A stretch of DNA of 21,914 nucleotides from an uncultured Methanosarcinales archaeon (lineage in GTDB: Archaea > Halobacteriota > Methanosarcinia > Methanotrichales > Methanotrichaceae). This document shows positions 14,831 through 21,914 of the stretch, piece after piece; within the stretch, counting starts at the first letter, position 1, and each line of letters opens with the position of its first letter. The DNA is taken from positions 1-21,914 of the forward strand of contig CALMJN010000136.1 in NCBI GenBank assembly GCA_937864385.1. The letters run 5' to 3'. The notes under the pieces are model-generated. The model saw only the letters and a list, made by a program, of their open reading frames with translations. It did not search any database and was not told where the DNA came from. Both the position numbers and the translations under genes were made by a program.

Positions 14831-15970
14831 TCAGATTATCCCCATCTCGGAGAGCCTATCCGGCAGATAGGTCCGGGTCACATAGTCCAGCCCCTTGCCG
14901 GCAAAGGCCTGCTGCTCTGCCTTCTTCTTCAGGTCCAGCTGAAGCCGGATCTGCTTGTCCCAGTAGGGATTGGCGAAGCGGGGATCGGTCAGCTCGCTTC
15001 GCAGCGCCTGCAGGTCCTTATCGGTCAGCTTGTCTGTGGAAAGGTTATAATCCACGATATCGCTAGGCTGCACCCCCAGGAAGCGAGCTGACGGGGTGAC
15101 CAGGTGCTCGGAGAGGTGAGCGCTCTTGATCGCCCCGTAGGCGATGCTGGCGAAGATCCTGTAGGACCAGGGGTCGCCATCGGTAAAGACCACCACCGGC
15201 AGGCCCAACTCGGTATTGAGCCTCTTGATGAAACGCCTTGTAGAGCGGGCCGGCTGGCCCTTGATATGCACCAGTATGCAATTGTGCTCCTGATCAAAGC
15301 CGTTTTCAATCAGCCGGGCGTACATGCCGCCTGTCTCAATGGCCATGACCATTTTGGCGTCGTGGCTGAGGAACTTTATGTTGTCCACATTGAAGGGGAT
15401 CTGGTAGCCGGCCTCTCCCACGTCATCCTGGCAGTGCATCTCTTTCTCCCCCCGCCGGGTCTTCTCCTTGAGCCGCAGCGGCCCGAAGACCGCCGCCCCG
15501 TCCTCCTCCGGCCGGACATGAAAGTCCTCCCGGTGCAGCGCAGTGACTATCTCCAGATCCTCTATCAGCCGGTCGCTCTCCGCCTGCTCATGGAATTTGG
15601 CTATATCCCAGTTCTCGGAGATGTAGTAGATCTCTCTCAGCGTGGAGCCGCGGTTGTTCCTAAGGTGCTCTTTTATAAGCAACTCGGAGAGGTGGACAGT
15701 CTTGAGCAGGGTCTTGGCCCCACGCACTGTTTTGACGCTGCGGACCGTCTCCTGGTCTCCATAAACCCAGACATCATCCTTGCTGGAGAACTCGATATTG
15801 GCCTTGGTCCGGGATGGCAGGGAGATGTGGGGCACAATCCCCTCCTGAAACTGGCGGTAAAGAGAGTCTGCCAGCCCCATCAGCTTCTGCTCCGCCACCC
15901 CGGATGGGGCAAGTCCGTCCGCCACCGCCTTCTCTTTCCCATCATCTTCCCTCTTACCTGGATCTTTCAT
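14831..15970 (-). CDS. top6A: DNA topoisomerase VI subunit A
   Basis: This is the DNA-cleaving subunit of the archaeal type IIB topoisomerase, homologous to Spo11. The 379-residue protein has a winged-helix (5Y-CAP) domain with [15 protein letters not shown]. By alignment with Spo11 (RDI-F/Y-Y) the second Tyr, Y116, should form the covalent DNA link. The Toprim domain has the Glu in [12 protein letters not shown] and the acidic DGDPWSYRI motif. The ATG is three nt after the top6B stop, so the two subunits are translated from one message. The N-terminal 20 residues are charged and probably disordered. Confidence 0.97.
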   Translation of the reverse strand: MKDPGKREDDGKEKAVADGLAPSGVAEQKLMGLADSLYRQFQEGIVPHISLPSRTKANIEFSSKDDVWVYGDQETVRSVKTVRGAKTLLKTVHLSELLIKEHLRNNRGSTLREIYYISENWDIAKFHEQAESDRLIEDLEIVTALHREDFHVRPEEDGAAVFGPLRLKEKTRRGEKEMHCQDDVGEAGYQIPFNVDNIKFLSHDAKMVMAIETGGMYARLIENGFDQEHNCILVHIKGQPARSTRRFIKRLNTELGLPVVVFTDGDPWSYRIFASIAYGAIKSAHLSEHLVTPSARFLGVQPSDIVDYNLSTDKLTDKDLQALRSELTDPRFANPYWDKQIRLQLDLKKKAEQQAFAGKGLDYVTRTYLPDRLSEMGII

Positions 15971-15973
15971 TGG

Positions 15974-17809
15974 CTAAATCACCCTGGCCCCGGTTACTAT
16001 ATCTTCATCCAGTCCTTCCACCACCGGCTCCTTCAGGGTTACCCCATCGGCAGCTATCCGGTAGCTGAGGGAGACGCTCTGGCCCGCCGGCAGGGAGAGC
16101 TTCCAGTGGTAGTCGTAGGCGTCTCCCAGGGGGATTACCTTGGCCTCGGGGGATACCTCCTCCGCAGGGACGGTAAGCACCTCATGCAGCTTGAAAGAGC
16201 GCACCAGGTCGCTGTGGTTCTCCACCCGGATGGAGACCCGGAGAAGGCCATCATTCTTCTCCGCCGACCGGAAGACCAGGAGATTGCCCATGATCTTGGC
16301 CACCACCGGCCCGATATCCGGCACCTCCTTCCCCAGGACATCGGAGAGCTTTCGGGCTATTCTGGGCAGTATCTTTCTGATGATCTCCTCCTTCTCCCGC
16401 CTTTCCGAAAGAATGCTCTGGCGGCTGAGGTACCGGCGCAGCTTCCTGGCCACCTCCTTCAGGCCCAGGTCGACCTCGGCAAGGATCTCCGGCATATCCG
16501 CTACAGCATCCTTGCTCTCCGAGGTGAAGGGGATATTGGTGGAGGCGATGTGGATGAGAAGCACCGCCGGCCCAACGGGAATGCCGCTTCCCGTGGGCTG
16601 GCCCAGGGAATAGTTCTTCCAGGATACGCTCTCCACGGCATGGGTGAGGGCGCAGGCTCCCTGCTGATAGACCAGGGGCACCCGATTGGCAAATCGGAGC
16701 AGCTCCACCCGGCTCTCCTTCTCCAGCTCGCCTCCATATCCGAGACCGATCTCCACCAGAAAAGGATTGCCGGAGTAGACCGAGACAGGTCTGATAGTGG
16801 TGGCAATATAGTCCAGGCGATACTCCTTCTCCAGCCCGGCCTTTATCAGCTCCTCGCCTATGGGCGACAGGCAGTCCACGGGCGGCGATTTCACCTTTAT
16901 CTGCTTGAAGGCGGAATGCAGCCTCCTGGCCTGTTCATGGTCCAGGCCGCTAGGAAGCATCTCCGGGTCCAGGCCGGCCCGACTGCACAGCTCCTGGGCG
17001 GATATTGTCCCTATGGAGGAGAAGGTCTCCTTTAAAAACACGCGCAGCTTCTTCTTGTCGCTATAGCGGAGGAGCTTGATCAGCTCGCCCAGCTCGATTC
17101 CCGCCGGATGAGGGGAGATGGCATAGGCCTTCTTGGGCAAGCTTTCGGTGACCCTCTCGAAGATCTCCACATTTCCTTCCGGCTCCACCAGAGTCAGACG
17201 GGCGTGGGGATTGACTATGGCGGTGCTCTTTAGAGAGCCATAAACAGACTGGCGGCGGCTGCGGACATAGGAGCCCTCCATCTCCAGCTCCACCCTGGTC
17301 CCCCGCGGCCTCTCCCAGTCCGTATCCTCCATCTTTATGATCTCCGGCTCATTCTTGGCCGTATTGATGATCAGCTCACAGTAGCAGGCTGGCTTATGGG
17401 GAGCGATCTTGGAGATGACCCGGGTGGGCTTTCCCGTGGTCAGCTGGGAGTAGAGCACTGCGGCGGAGATGCCTATGCCCTGCTGGCCCCGGCTCTGGCG
17501 CAGAGTATGAAAACGTGATCCATAGAGCAGCTTGGCGAAGACGCGGGGTATCTCCTCCGGCACTATGCCCGGCCCGTTGTCCTCCACCACCACCTGATAG
17601 CATTCGCCGCTCTTCTTTATCTGAACAAAGATATCCGGCAGTATTCCGGCATCCTCGCAGGCATCCAGGGAGTTGTCCACCGCCTCTTTGACACAGGTGA
17701 TAAGAGCCCTCGGCGCTGAGTCGAACCCCAGAATCTGACGATTCTTCTCAAAAAATTCAGCTACGGAAATGGCCTTTTGCTGCTTGGCCATCTCCTCGGC
17801 TACTTCCAT
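15974..17809 (-). CDS. top6B: DNA topoisomerase VI subunit B
   Basis: This is the ATPase subunit that gates strand passage with Top6A. The 611-residue protein has a GHKL ATP-binding domain: E42 and N46 in [21 protein letters not shown] at 77-82, and a lid with [24 protein letters not shown] helix-two-turn-helix insert and the transducer domain follow, with [11 protein letters not shown] as part of the transducer. The C-terminus (about 500-611) is an immunoglobulin-like extension of the kind seen in longer euryarchaeal Top6B proteins. It starts 18 nt after the small RAM-domain gene. Confidence 0.97.
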   Translation of the reverse strand: MEVAEEMAKQQKAISVAEFFEKNRQILGFDSAPRALITCVKEAVDNSLDACEDAGILPDIFVQIKKSGECYQVVVEDNGPGIVPEEIPRVFAKLLYGSRFHTLRQSRGQQGIGISAAVLYSQLTTGKPTRVISKIAPHKPACYCELIINTAKNEPEIIKMEDTDWERPRGTRVELEMEGSYVRSRRQSVYGSLKSTAIVNPHARLTLVEPEGNVEIFERVTESLPKKAYAISPHPAGIELGELIKLLRYSDKKKLRVFLKETFSSIGTISAQELCSRAGLDPEMLPSGLDHEQARRLHSAFKQIKVKSPPVDCLSPIGEELIKAGLEKEYRLDYIATTIRPVSVYSGNPFLVEIGLGYGGELEKESRVELLRFANRVPLVYQQGACALTHAVESVSWKNYSLGQPTGSGIPVGPAVLLIHIASTNIPFTSESKDAVADMPEILAEVDLGLKEVARKLRRYLSRQSILSERREKEEIIRKILPRIARKLSDVLGKEVPDIGPVVAKIMGNLLVFRSAEKNDGLLRVSIRVENHSDLVRSFKLHEVLTVPAEEVSPEAKVIPLGDAYDYHWKLSLPAGQSVSLSYRIAADGVTLKEPVVEGLDEDIVTGARVI

Positions 17810-17827
17810 AAAAGGAGAAAATGGGGG

Positions 17828-18058
17828 CTAAAGCTCAGCCCCTACAACGGTCTGGGTGGCAGTCACATTGTCGATCTCGCGGATGACATCCACCAGCTTG
17901 TTGAGCATGCTCAATCCCTCGACCTCGATTATGACCACGAAGTCGAATTCGCCGAAGACATGGTAGACATCCTTGATACCATCTATCTCCTGCAAGGCAT
18001 TATAGACGGTCTTCTCCTGTCCCGGCACCACCTTCACCATAGTGACTCCTATTACCAT
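17828..18058 (-). CDS. Stand-alone Lrp/AsnC RAM (ligand-binding) domain protein
   Basis: This 76-residue protein (MVIGVTMVKVVPGQEKTVYN... to the C-terminus VVGAEL) corresponds to the C-terminal RAM domain of Lrp/AsnC regulators. Its features are an alternating beta-alpha-beta-beta-alpha-beta pattern, GIKDVYHVFGEFDFVVIIEV and the ending TATQTVV. The DNA-binding helix-turn-helix half is missing, so it cannot be a classic repressor by itself. Such single-domain proteins assemble into oligomers and may bind amino acids or join full-length Lrp proteins. GGGTGA lies about eight nt before the ATG, with a TATA box 35-40 nt upstream. It is the first gene of the top6 operon. Confidence 0.88.
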   Translation of the reverse strand: MVIGVTMVKVVPGQEKTVYNALQEIDGIKDVYHVFGEFDFVVIIEVEGLSMLNKLVDVIREIDNVTATQTVVGAEL

Positions 18059-18091
18059 TTCAGTTCACCCTTGATATTGAGCTTCCGAGCG

Positions 18092-18101
18092 TTATATAAA
18101 A
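18092..18101 (-). promoter_or_regulatory. TATA box of the RAM-top6B-top6A operon
   Basis: GTTTTATATAAC on the minus strand is centred 38 nt upstream of the RAM-domain ATG, predicting a leader of about a dozen nt. It lies just after the stop of the RPA-associated gene and separates that gene pair from the top6 operon. Confidence 0.6.
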
Positions 18102-18105
18102 CTTT

Positions 18106-18948
18106 TCAGCTCTTCTTTTTGATGTTGATTGTCTCAATCTCTTCCTGGTCATCCGATGCAGGCCAGCCCGGAGAGGCGGCTTTCTTGCTGCCGCCCTTTC
18201 GAGAGGATGCAGGCGAATCATCCTTTCCCGCCGGCTGAGCCTCGGGCCAGACGGGGGCAGTATTGACCGGCCTCGCCTCCTCGGCAAATGCGCCGCCTAA
18301 GAGATCGGCCTTCAGGGCGGAGAGAGCGCGAATGGTCATCTGGCGGAAGTGCTCGATGTCCGTGTGATAATGCTGCATGGCCCTCTCCGCGTCCATAGCA
18401 GCAGAAGAAGATGCCTCCGCAGGCATGCTGTCTGCAGTGGTGAAATCCTCACCTGCGGGCGGGAGCCTGACCCGGCTCAGATCTGATAGCCTCTCCAGGG
18501 TTCGGCGGGCCGTATCCTGGATCCACTGATTCCTGGTAGACTCATTTGCCTGGGAGATGGACTCGGCCCGAAGGGATATGATTATGTTCCCGTCATCGGT
18601 CTGATAAAGATTGGGCTTGCCCACCACGGCCACAAAGCAGGGCGTCTCTAATCCGGCCAGGACCTGGGCCGCCTCCGGCTGGTACTGTCCGGCGTAGATT
18701 AATATGCTACCGGTGGGATCCACCACCCGGCCCCGCCAGTACTCCGTATCTCCTCCAATGTCATCCTTCTCAATTAAAGTGCCGACCAAAAAGACGCGAT
18801 TGCATTTGGCGCCGGTAGGAGTGAGAAGATATGACGGAGCATATTGATGCTGATCCTCTCCATCGCGGAAGGAATAGTTGGAGCTTTTAAGCTCCTCGGC
18901 GTAGATCCTCCTGGCCACCTCCCGGGAGAATCCGGTCATTCCTGCCAT
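18106..18948 (-). CDS. RPA-associated protein (COG3390 type)
   Basis: The likely start is the ATG at 18948, not further upstream: GGAGG lies nine nt before it, and the extra upstream codons overlap the RPA gene in another frame and look non-native. This gives 280 residues. The first half has an N-terminal helix (SREVARRIYAEEL), a strand-rich OB-fold region (NRVFLVGTLIEKDD, YWRGRVVDPTGSILIYAGQY, CFVAVVGKPNLYQ, NIIISLRAESI) and a helix (IQDTARRTLERL). The second half is low-complexity and basic at the end (NIKKKS). In haloarchaea such RPA-associated proteins are encoded with their RPA and bind it. The start is one nt after the RPA stop, so the pair is translationally coupled. Confidence 0.9.
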   Translation of the reverse strand: MAGMTGFSREVARRIYAEELKSSNYSFRDGEDQHQYAPSYLLTPTGAKCNRVFLVGTLIEKDDIGGDTEYWRGRVVDPTGSILIYAGQYQPEAAQVLAGLETPCFVAVVGKPNLYQTDDGNIIISLRAESISQANESTRNQWIQDTARRTLERLSDLSRVRLPPAGEDFTTADSMPAEASSSAAMDAERAMQHYHTDIEHFRQMTIRALSALKADLLGGAFAEEARPVNTAPVWPEAQPAGKDDSPASSRKGGSKKAASPGWPASDDQEEIETINIKKKS

Positions 18949-18949
18949 T

Positions 18950-20188
18950 TCAGGCCACCTCCAGAGAGGCCAAGAGCTCTTCCACCTGAGCCAGGGAGAC
19001 AGCAGGCATCTCATTGATGCTCTCCACCAGAAGGTAGCGATCGACCCGTGGGCCGGTCACAGTATAGTATCTGCCCATCATCTTGCCCTCGATCATGGAG
19101 CGGACCACCTCATGGTCCAGCGCCTCCATGGCCATCTGTTTGGCCTGCTCCAGGGTGATGTCCACCAGCCTTTCCGTGGTCTCCCGATTTATGAGAACAT
19201 CCTGAACCCGGCGGCCGTCATCAAGAACTGCCTTGATGCGCAGATCGTATGTTCCCTCCACCTTGCCGTGCTCGGTGCAGACCCCCTTGGCCAGGGATCT
19301 CTTGCAGACCGGGCAACGCTTGATCAGCCCGGAGCCCTTCTGCAGGTCCACCAGAGCGCCGGAGAACTCAGACGATACCGATCCTATGGCTATATCGCAA
19401 TCGAGTGGCTCGATCTGGCTGGTTTTATTGAGCTTGACCGAGAAGCGGCCCTGAAACTCATCTGTGACCAGGTTGCTGAGCTTGTAGCTCTTGCCCTCCT
19501 CCAGATTGGGCAGCTCAGCCTTGGCCCATTTGACGAACTTTATGGTGCCTGTCTCGTCCCCCACCAGTCCGGACTGGGAGATGGACTCGCTGTTGGTCTC
19601 CCATAGCTGGGCCACCTTTACCTCCAGGTCCACCCAGCGGCCCGGTTCATTGATCTCCACCACCCTGACCGGCTCTGCGGATGCTCTGCCTGCCGATCTA
19701 GCCTCCACATCCGTCTCCAGCAGCTCGATCTGGCTGGTTTTATTGAGCTTGACCGAGAAGCGGCCCTGGAACTCATCCGTCACCACCCTTCGGAGGATAT
19801 AGCTCTTGCCCAGCTCCAGATCGGGCAACTCTGATTTGGTCCATTTGACGAACTTCAGCGATCCGGTTCCATCTCCCACCAGGCCGGTCTGGGATATAGT
19901 ACCCGACGCAGGCTCCCAGAGGTCCAGGACCCTGATCTCCAGGTCCACCCACCGTCCCGCCTCTTTGATATCTGCAATCTTTACCTTCTCCGAGCTGGTC
20001 CGGGCGGCAGGCATGATCCCGTGCTCTTTCAGGAAATAATTTAAAACCGATCTTCTGGCCTCGCCTTCCGGCACACGAAAATCAACAATGAGCTTTTTCA
20101 GGCGCGATTCGATATCCTCATCGGATACATCGATCTTCTGATCCCGAAGACGGACCCTAATCTGGTCAACTATCTCTTTCATAGACAT
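18950..20188 (-). CDS. Replication protein A (single-stranded DNA-binding)
   Basis: RPA coats single-stranded DNA in replication, recombination and repair. The 412-residue protein has a helical N-terminus (1-55) and two tandem, highly similar OB folds (about 70-157 and 175-262; the 20 residues at 136-155 and 241-260 are identical). A zinc finger C-x2-C-x8-C-x2-H follows (C292, C295, C304, H307), inside or next to a third OB-like domain (about 310-395). This matches euryarchaeal zinc-finger RPA. The ATG at 20188 has a G-rich site only four nt upstream, so Met3 (20182) is a possible start. Its promoter is shared back-to-back with the Nop5 gene. Confidence 0.95.
   Translation of the reverse strand: MSMKEIVDQIRVRLRDQKIDVSDEDIESRLKKLIVDFRVPEGEARRSVLNYFLKEHGIMPAARTSSEKVKIADIKEAGRWVDLEIRVLDLWEPASGTISQTGLVGDGTGSLKFVKWTKSELPDLELGKSYILRRVVTDEFQGRFSVKLNKTSQIELLETDVEARSAGRASAEPVRVVEINEPGRWVDLEVKVAQLWETNSESISQSGLVGDETGTIKFVKWAKAELPNLEEGKSYKLSNLVTDEFQGRFSVKLNKTSQIEPLDCDIAIGSVSSEFSGALVDLQKGSGLIKRCPVCKRSLAKGVCTEHGKVEGTYDLRIKAVLDDGRRVQDVLINRETTERLVDITLEQAKQMAMEALDHEVVRSMIEGKMMGRYYTVTGPRVDRYLLVESINEMPAVSLAQVEELLASLEVA
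19408..19453. repeat. 46-bp internal repeat of the RPA gene (OB2 copy)
   Basis: This stretch is identical at DNA level to 19723-19768, offset by 315 bp (105 codons), and encodes the end of the second OB fold (GRFSVKLNKTSQIE). After one mismatch eight further bases match. Confidence 0.9.
19723..19768. repeat. 46-bp internal repeat of the RPA gene (OB1 copy)
   Basis: This is the matching copy of the repeat, in the first OB fold. Identity without synonymous changes over 46 bp contrasts with the more diverged rest of the two folds, which suggests recent gene conversion or slippage. Confidence 0.9.
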
Positions 20189-20218
20189 ATAGCCCCCTGG
20201 TTTTTTTTGAGAGGTAAA

Positions 20219-20246
20219 TGTTATAAGCGCCTCGGAAGTATTTAAG
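20219..20246. promoter_or_regulatory. Divergent promoter region between RPA and Nop5 genes
   Basis: Two TATA-like elements lie back to back. GCTTATAAC on the minus strand (20220-20228) is about 36 nt from the RPA start. TATTTAAG on the plus strand (20239-20246) is about 40 nt from the Nop5-gene ATG at 20282. A run of eight T (20201-20208) sits between the elements and the RPA start. The closeness suggests shared or competing control. Confidence 0.5.
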
Positions 20247-20281
20247 CTAAATTGAAGCGGGGCGAAAGTAATCTATGCCAT

Positions 20282-21166
20282 ATGATGCAGGACTATTCTG
20301 CAATGGAGATCATAACCTGGTTTGGCAGGATCGATCTGGAGAGCGGCAAGCTCCTACGGGATGATGAAAGCAGAGAGGAGATCATCTTCCCCGGCCCGGA
20401 GGATAGAAGGGCTTATCCTCTTCCCCAGCCGGATCTGCGCCGCCTTTCCCTGGCCGCGGGTGTCTTCACTGAAGACTCTCAATACAATCCGAATTTAAGA
20501 GAATATGCCATCTCTCTGGCGAAAAGAAAGCTGGAAGAGAGTGCTGGCGCACAGCAGGATCTTCTCATGGCCATGCAAGCTTTGGACGGCATGTCCCAGG
20601 CCATCAATCTGCTGGACGAGCGGCTCTATGAATGGTCCAGATTGCACCGCCAGGAGATAGTGCACGGCAGGAGCCTGGCGGAGGGGCTGAGGGAAGAGCC
20701 GAATATGGGCAGGCTGGCCGGGGCCATAATGGATCTCCGGGAATCGCGCCATGCCATGGAGGAAGCGGTCTCGGATGCGGTCCAGTCCCTGGCCCCCAAT
20801 CTCTCCGCCCTGGCCGGTCCCATACTGGCCGCCAGGCTGGTCTCCCGGGCCGGGGGCCTCTCCCGACTGGCGGGAATGCCCTCCAGCCGCCTGCAGGTGA
20901 TGGGGGCAGAGAAGTCCCTCTTCAAGCACCTCAAAGGCCATGCACCATCGCCCAAGCACGGCATCATCTACCGCCATCCTGCTGTGGTCGGCTCACCCCG
21001 CCGGCTGCGGGGAAGGGTGGCCAGGTCCCTGGCGGCAAAGCTGGCCATAGCTGCCAGGCTGGATGCCAATGGGGCGGGGCTATCCCAGGATTTGCAGGAG
21101 TCCCTGGCGGCTCGATTGATTCAGATCAGGCAGAATGGGGCAAAGAGACCTGAGCCCAGGGGATAG
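20282..21166 (+). CDS. Nop5-family box C/D RNP protein
   Basis: Nop5 is the scaffold of archaeal box C/D RNPs; it bridges L7Ae-bound guide RNA and the methyltransferase fibrillarin. From the ATG at 20282 it is 294 residues. Met at 20303 (MEIITWFGRID) is an equally plausible start, because Nop5 proteins usually begin close to such a segment; the TTG at 20252 is less likely. There is a short N-terminal domain, a coiled-coil (LDGMSQAINLLDERLYEWSR) and the Nop domain with LAGPILAARLVSRAGGLSRL, MGAEKSLFKHL and PKHGIIYRHP, the RNA/L7Ae-binding signature. The EWYxLHFPE motif common in Nop5 reads EWSRLHRQE. No fibrillarin gene follows, although the two are often adjacent, so this could be a divergent paralogue. 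Confidence 0.88.
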   Translation: MMQDYSAMEIITWFGRIDLESGKLLRDDESREEIIFPGPEDRRAYPLPQPDLRRLSLAAGVFTEDSQYNPNLREYAISLAKRKLEESAGAQQDLLMAMQALDGMSQAINLLDERLYEWSRLHRQEIVHGRSLAEGLREEPNMGRLAGAIMDLRESRHAMEEAVSDAVQSLAPNLSALAGPILAARLVSRAGGLSRLAGMPSSRLQVMGAEKSLFKHLKGHAPSPKHGIIYRHPAVVGSPRRLRGRVARSLAAKLAIAARLDANGAGLSQDLQESLAARLIQIRQNGAKRPEPRG

Positions 21167-21174
21167 GGATCAGA

Positions 21175-21183
21175 TTTATATTT
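21175..21183 (+). promoter_or_regulatory. TATA box of the last secreted-protein gene
   Basis: TTTATATTT lies just after the Nop5-gene stop. Transcription would start near 21204, downstream of the ATG at 21195. This argues for the ATG at 21225 as the real start. Confidence 0.5.
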
Positions 21184-21224
21184 GATGCCCTGATATGAGA
21201 CAGATATCAGATCATGGTGGATGG

Positions 21225-21908
21225 ATGAGAGGGAATCTGGAATTTTTGGTCGTGGGATTTCTTGTCCTGGCTATATTACTGGCGATGGCAGGCATAATTG
21301 AAGGTAAAAGCTGCAAGGGAAGAACATGTCCAGAAAATGCATGCCCGGGAAATGGGTGCCCTGAGGTGCAGGACTTCACCGAGCACTCCTGGATTTACAG
21401 CCAGGGCACCATAAACGATATGCGCATCTACCAGACGGCAGAAGGCTATGAAGGCCAGAAGCTGGTCACAGGAACCAGGGGCACAGGCACAGTCTCCCGG
21501 ACCATTGATGCCCAGGTTTATGGAGGAAATGGCCATAATGAGATCTGGGCCAATGAGTGGGGAGTATTCCAGAACCGCCCCACCAGATATGCCGCACCCA
21601 TTACCAAAAGCGATCTCAAGAACGCCCTCTGCGCCAAGAACTATGAGGTGGGATCGGTTTACTCCGAGAGCTACTCCGATCTGGTGGAGCTGATCAAGGA
21701 CACTACGGTAGCTGAGACGGATAATGAATCTGTCTACAGCATTCATTCCGAGGTGGAGGGGACGGCCAAGGTAGGAGCCCATGTTCAGAGGAGCGCCAGT
21801 GCAGTGCCTGTCTATACTATGACCGGACAGTATTCGGGATACTTGAATATGAGAATGTCTCTTGAGAGCGGCGGTTATGACTCGGTACTGACCCTGCCCT
21901 GCCCATAA
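21225..21908 (+). CDS. Secreted hypothetical protein with Cys/Pro cluster
   Basis: This 227-residue protein begins with a signal peptide or anchor (NLEFLVVGFLVLAILLAMAG). Directly after it comes a short cysteine-rich segment (SCKGRTCPENACPGNGCPE) with four cysteines in 17 residues. The rest is rich in Ser, Thr, Gly and Tyr, probably beta-structured, with no recognised family. The ATG at 21225 is chosen over 21195 because the TATA box predicts transcription starting between them and because a G-rich GGTGG (21214-21218) lies ahead of it. It has its own promoter and is likely a surface or secreted protein of methanogen-specific type. Confidence 0.7.
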   Translation: MRGNLEFLVVGFLVLAILLAMAGIIEGKSCKGRTCPENACPGNGCPEVQDFTEHSWIYSQGTINDMRIYQTAEGYEGQKLVTGTRGTGTVSRTIDAQVYGGNGHNEIWANEWGVFQNRPTRYAAPITKSDLKNALCAKNYEVGSVYSESYSDLVELIKDTTVAETDNESVYSIHSEVEGTAKVGAHVQRSASAVPVYTMTGQYSGYLNMRMSLESGGYDSVLTLPCP

Positions 21909-21914
21909 TCACAG

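Noticed and set aside
15104..17035. A 643-codon plus-strand open frame opposite top6A and top6B
   Set aside because: It runs antisense across both topoisomerase genes and their junction, has no family likeness, and is explained by codon bias of the genes on the other strand.
18949..19014. Upstream ATG for the RPA-associated protein
   Set aside because: These codons overlap the end of the RPA gene and read WLRWKSSWPLWRW; the ATG at 18948 has a proper ribosome-binding site.
21195..21224. ATG at 21195 as start of the last gene
   Set aside because: It would lie upstream of the transcription start predicted from the TATA box at 21175-21183; the ATG at 21225 fits better and puts the signal peptide at the N-terminus.

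Overview
The window looks like chromosomal DNA of a mesophilic or moderately thermophilic methanogenic euryarchaeon of the Methanosarcinales, perhaps Methanothrix (Methanosaeta). Archaeal hallmarks are a group II chaperonin, topoisomerase VI A and B, a zinc-finger RPA with its RPA-associated partner, a Nop5 protein and an AbrB-PhoU regulator. The bacterial-type GrpE-DnaK-DnaJ set and the secreted beta-propeller protein fit a non-hyperthermophilic methanogen. The genus is an inference from gene content and style, not from a database search. Most genes have archaeal TATA boxes 35-50 nt upstream, and several start with TTG.

Layout. 1-2290: a secreted FG-GAP/PQQ-like propeller protein, cut by the left edge, converges on a secreted ComEC-type metallo-beta-lactamase-fold protein; a hairpin lies between them. 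2369-7802: a minus-strand chaperone block, thermosome > grpE > dnaK > dnaJ. 7803-9790: an AT-rich accessory island with a possible 31-codon membrane peptide, three overlapping plus-strand genes (a small DUF3467-like protein, an unrecognised 192-residue protein and a HEPN protein) and a decayed transposase fragment ending against the HEPN stop codon. 9888-12362: pstB, phoU and an AbrB-PhoU regulator, with no pstS, pstC or pstA in view. 12447-13673: an acidic protein with two C-terminal membrane segments. 13799-18058: a minus-strand operon, stand-alone Lrp-type RAM domain > top6B > top6A > amidohydrolase > Trm112-like zinc protein. 18106-20188: RPA > RPA-associated protein. 20282-21166: a divergent Nop5-type protein without an adjacent fibrillarin gene. 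21225-21908: an unrecognised secreted protein.

The core is protein folding, phosphate-linked regulation and DNA topology/ssDNA handling. The most unusual part is the 8047-9378 three-gene cassette. Its base composition, overlapping genes, HEPN component, repeated motif before the first gene and neighbouring transposase scar suggest a mobile toxin-antitoxin-like or defence-like module. Its function cannot be read from sequence alone. No tRNA, rRNA or CRISPR array was seen.
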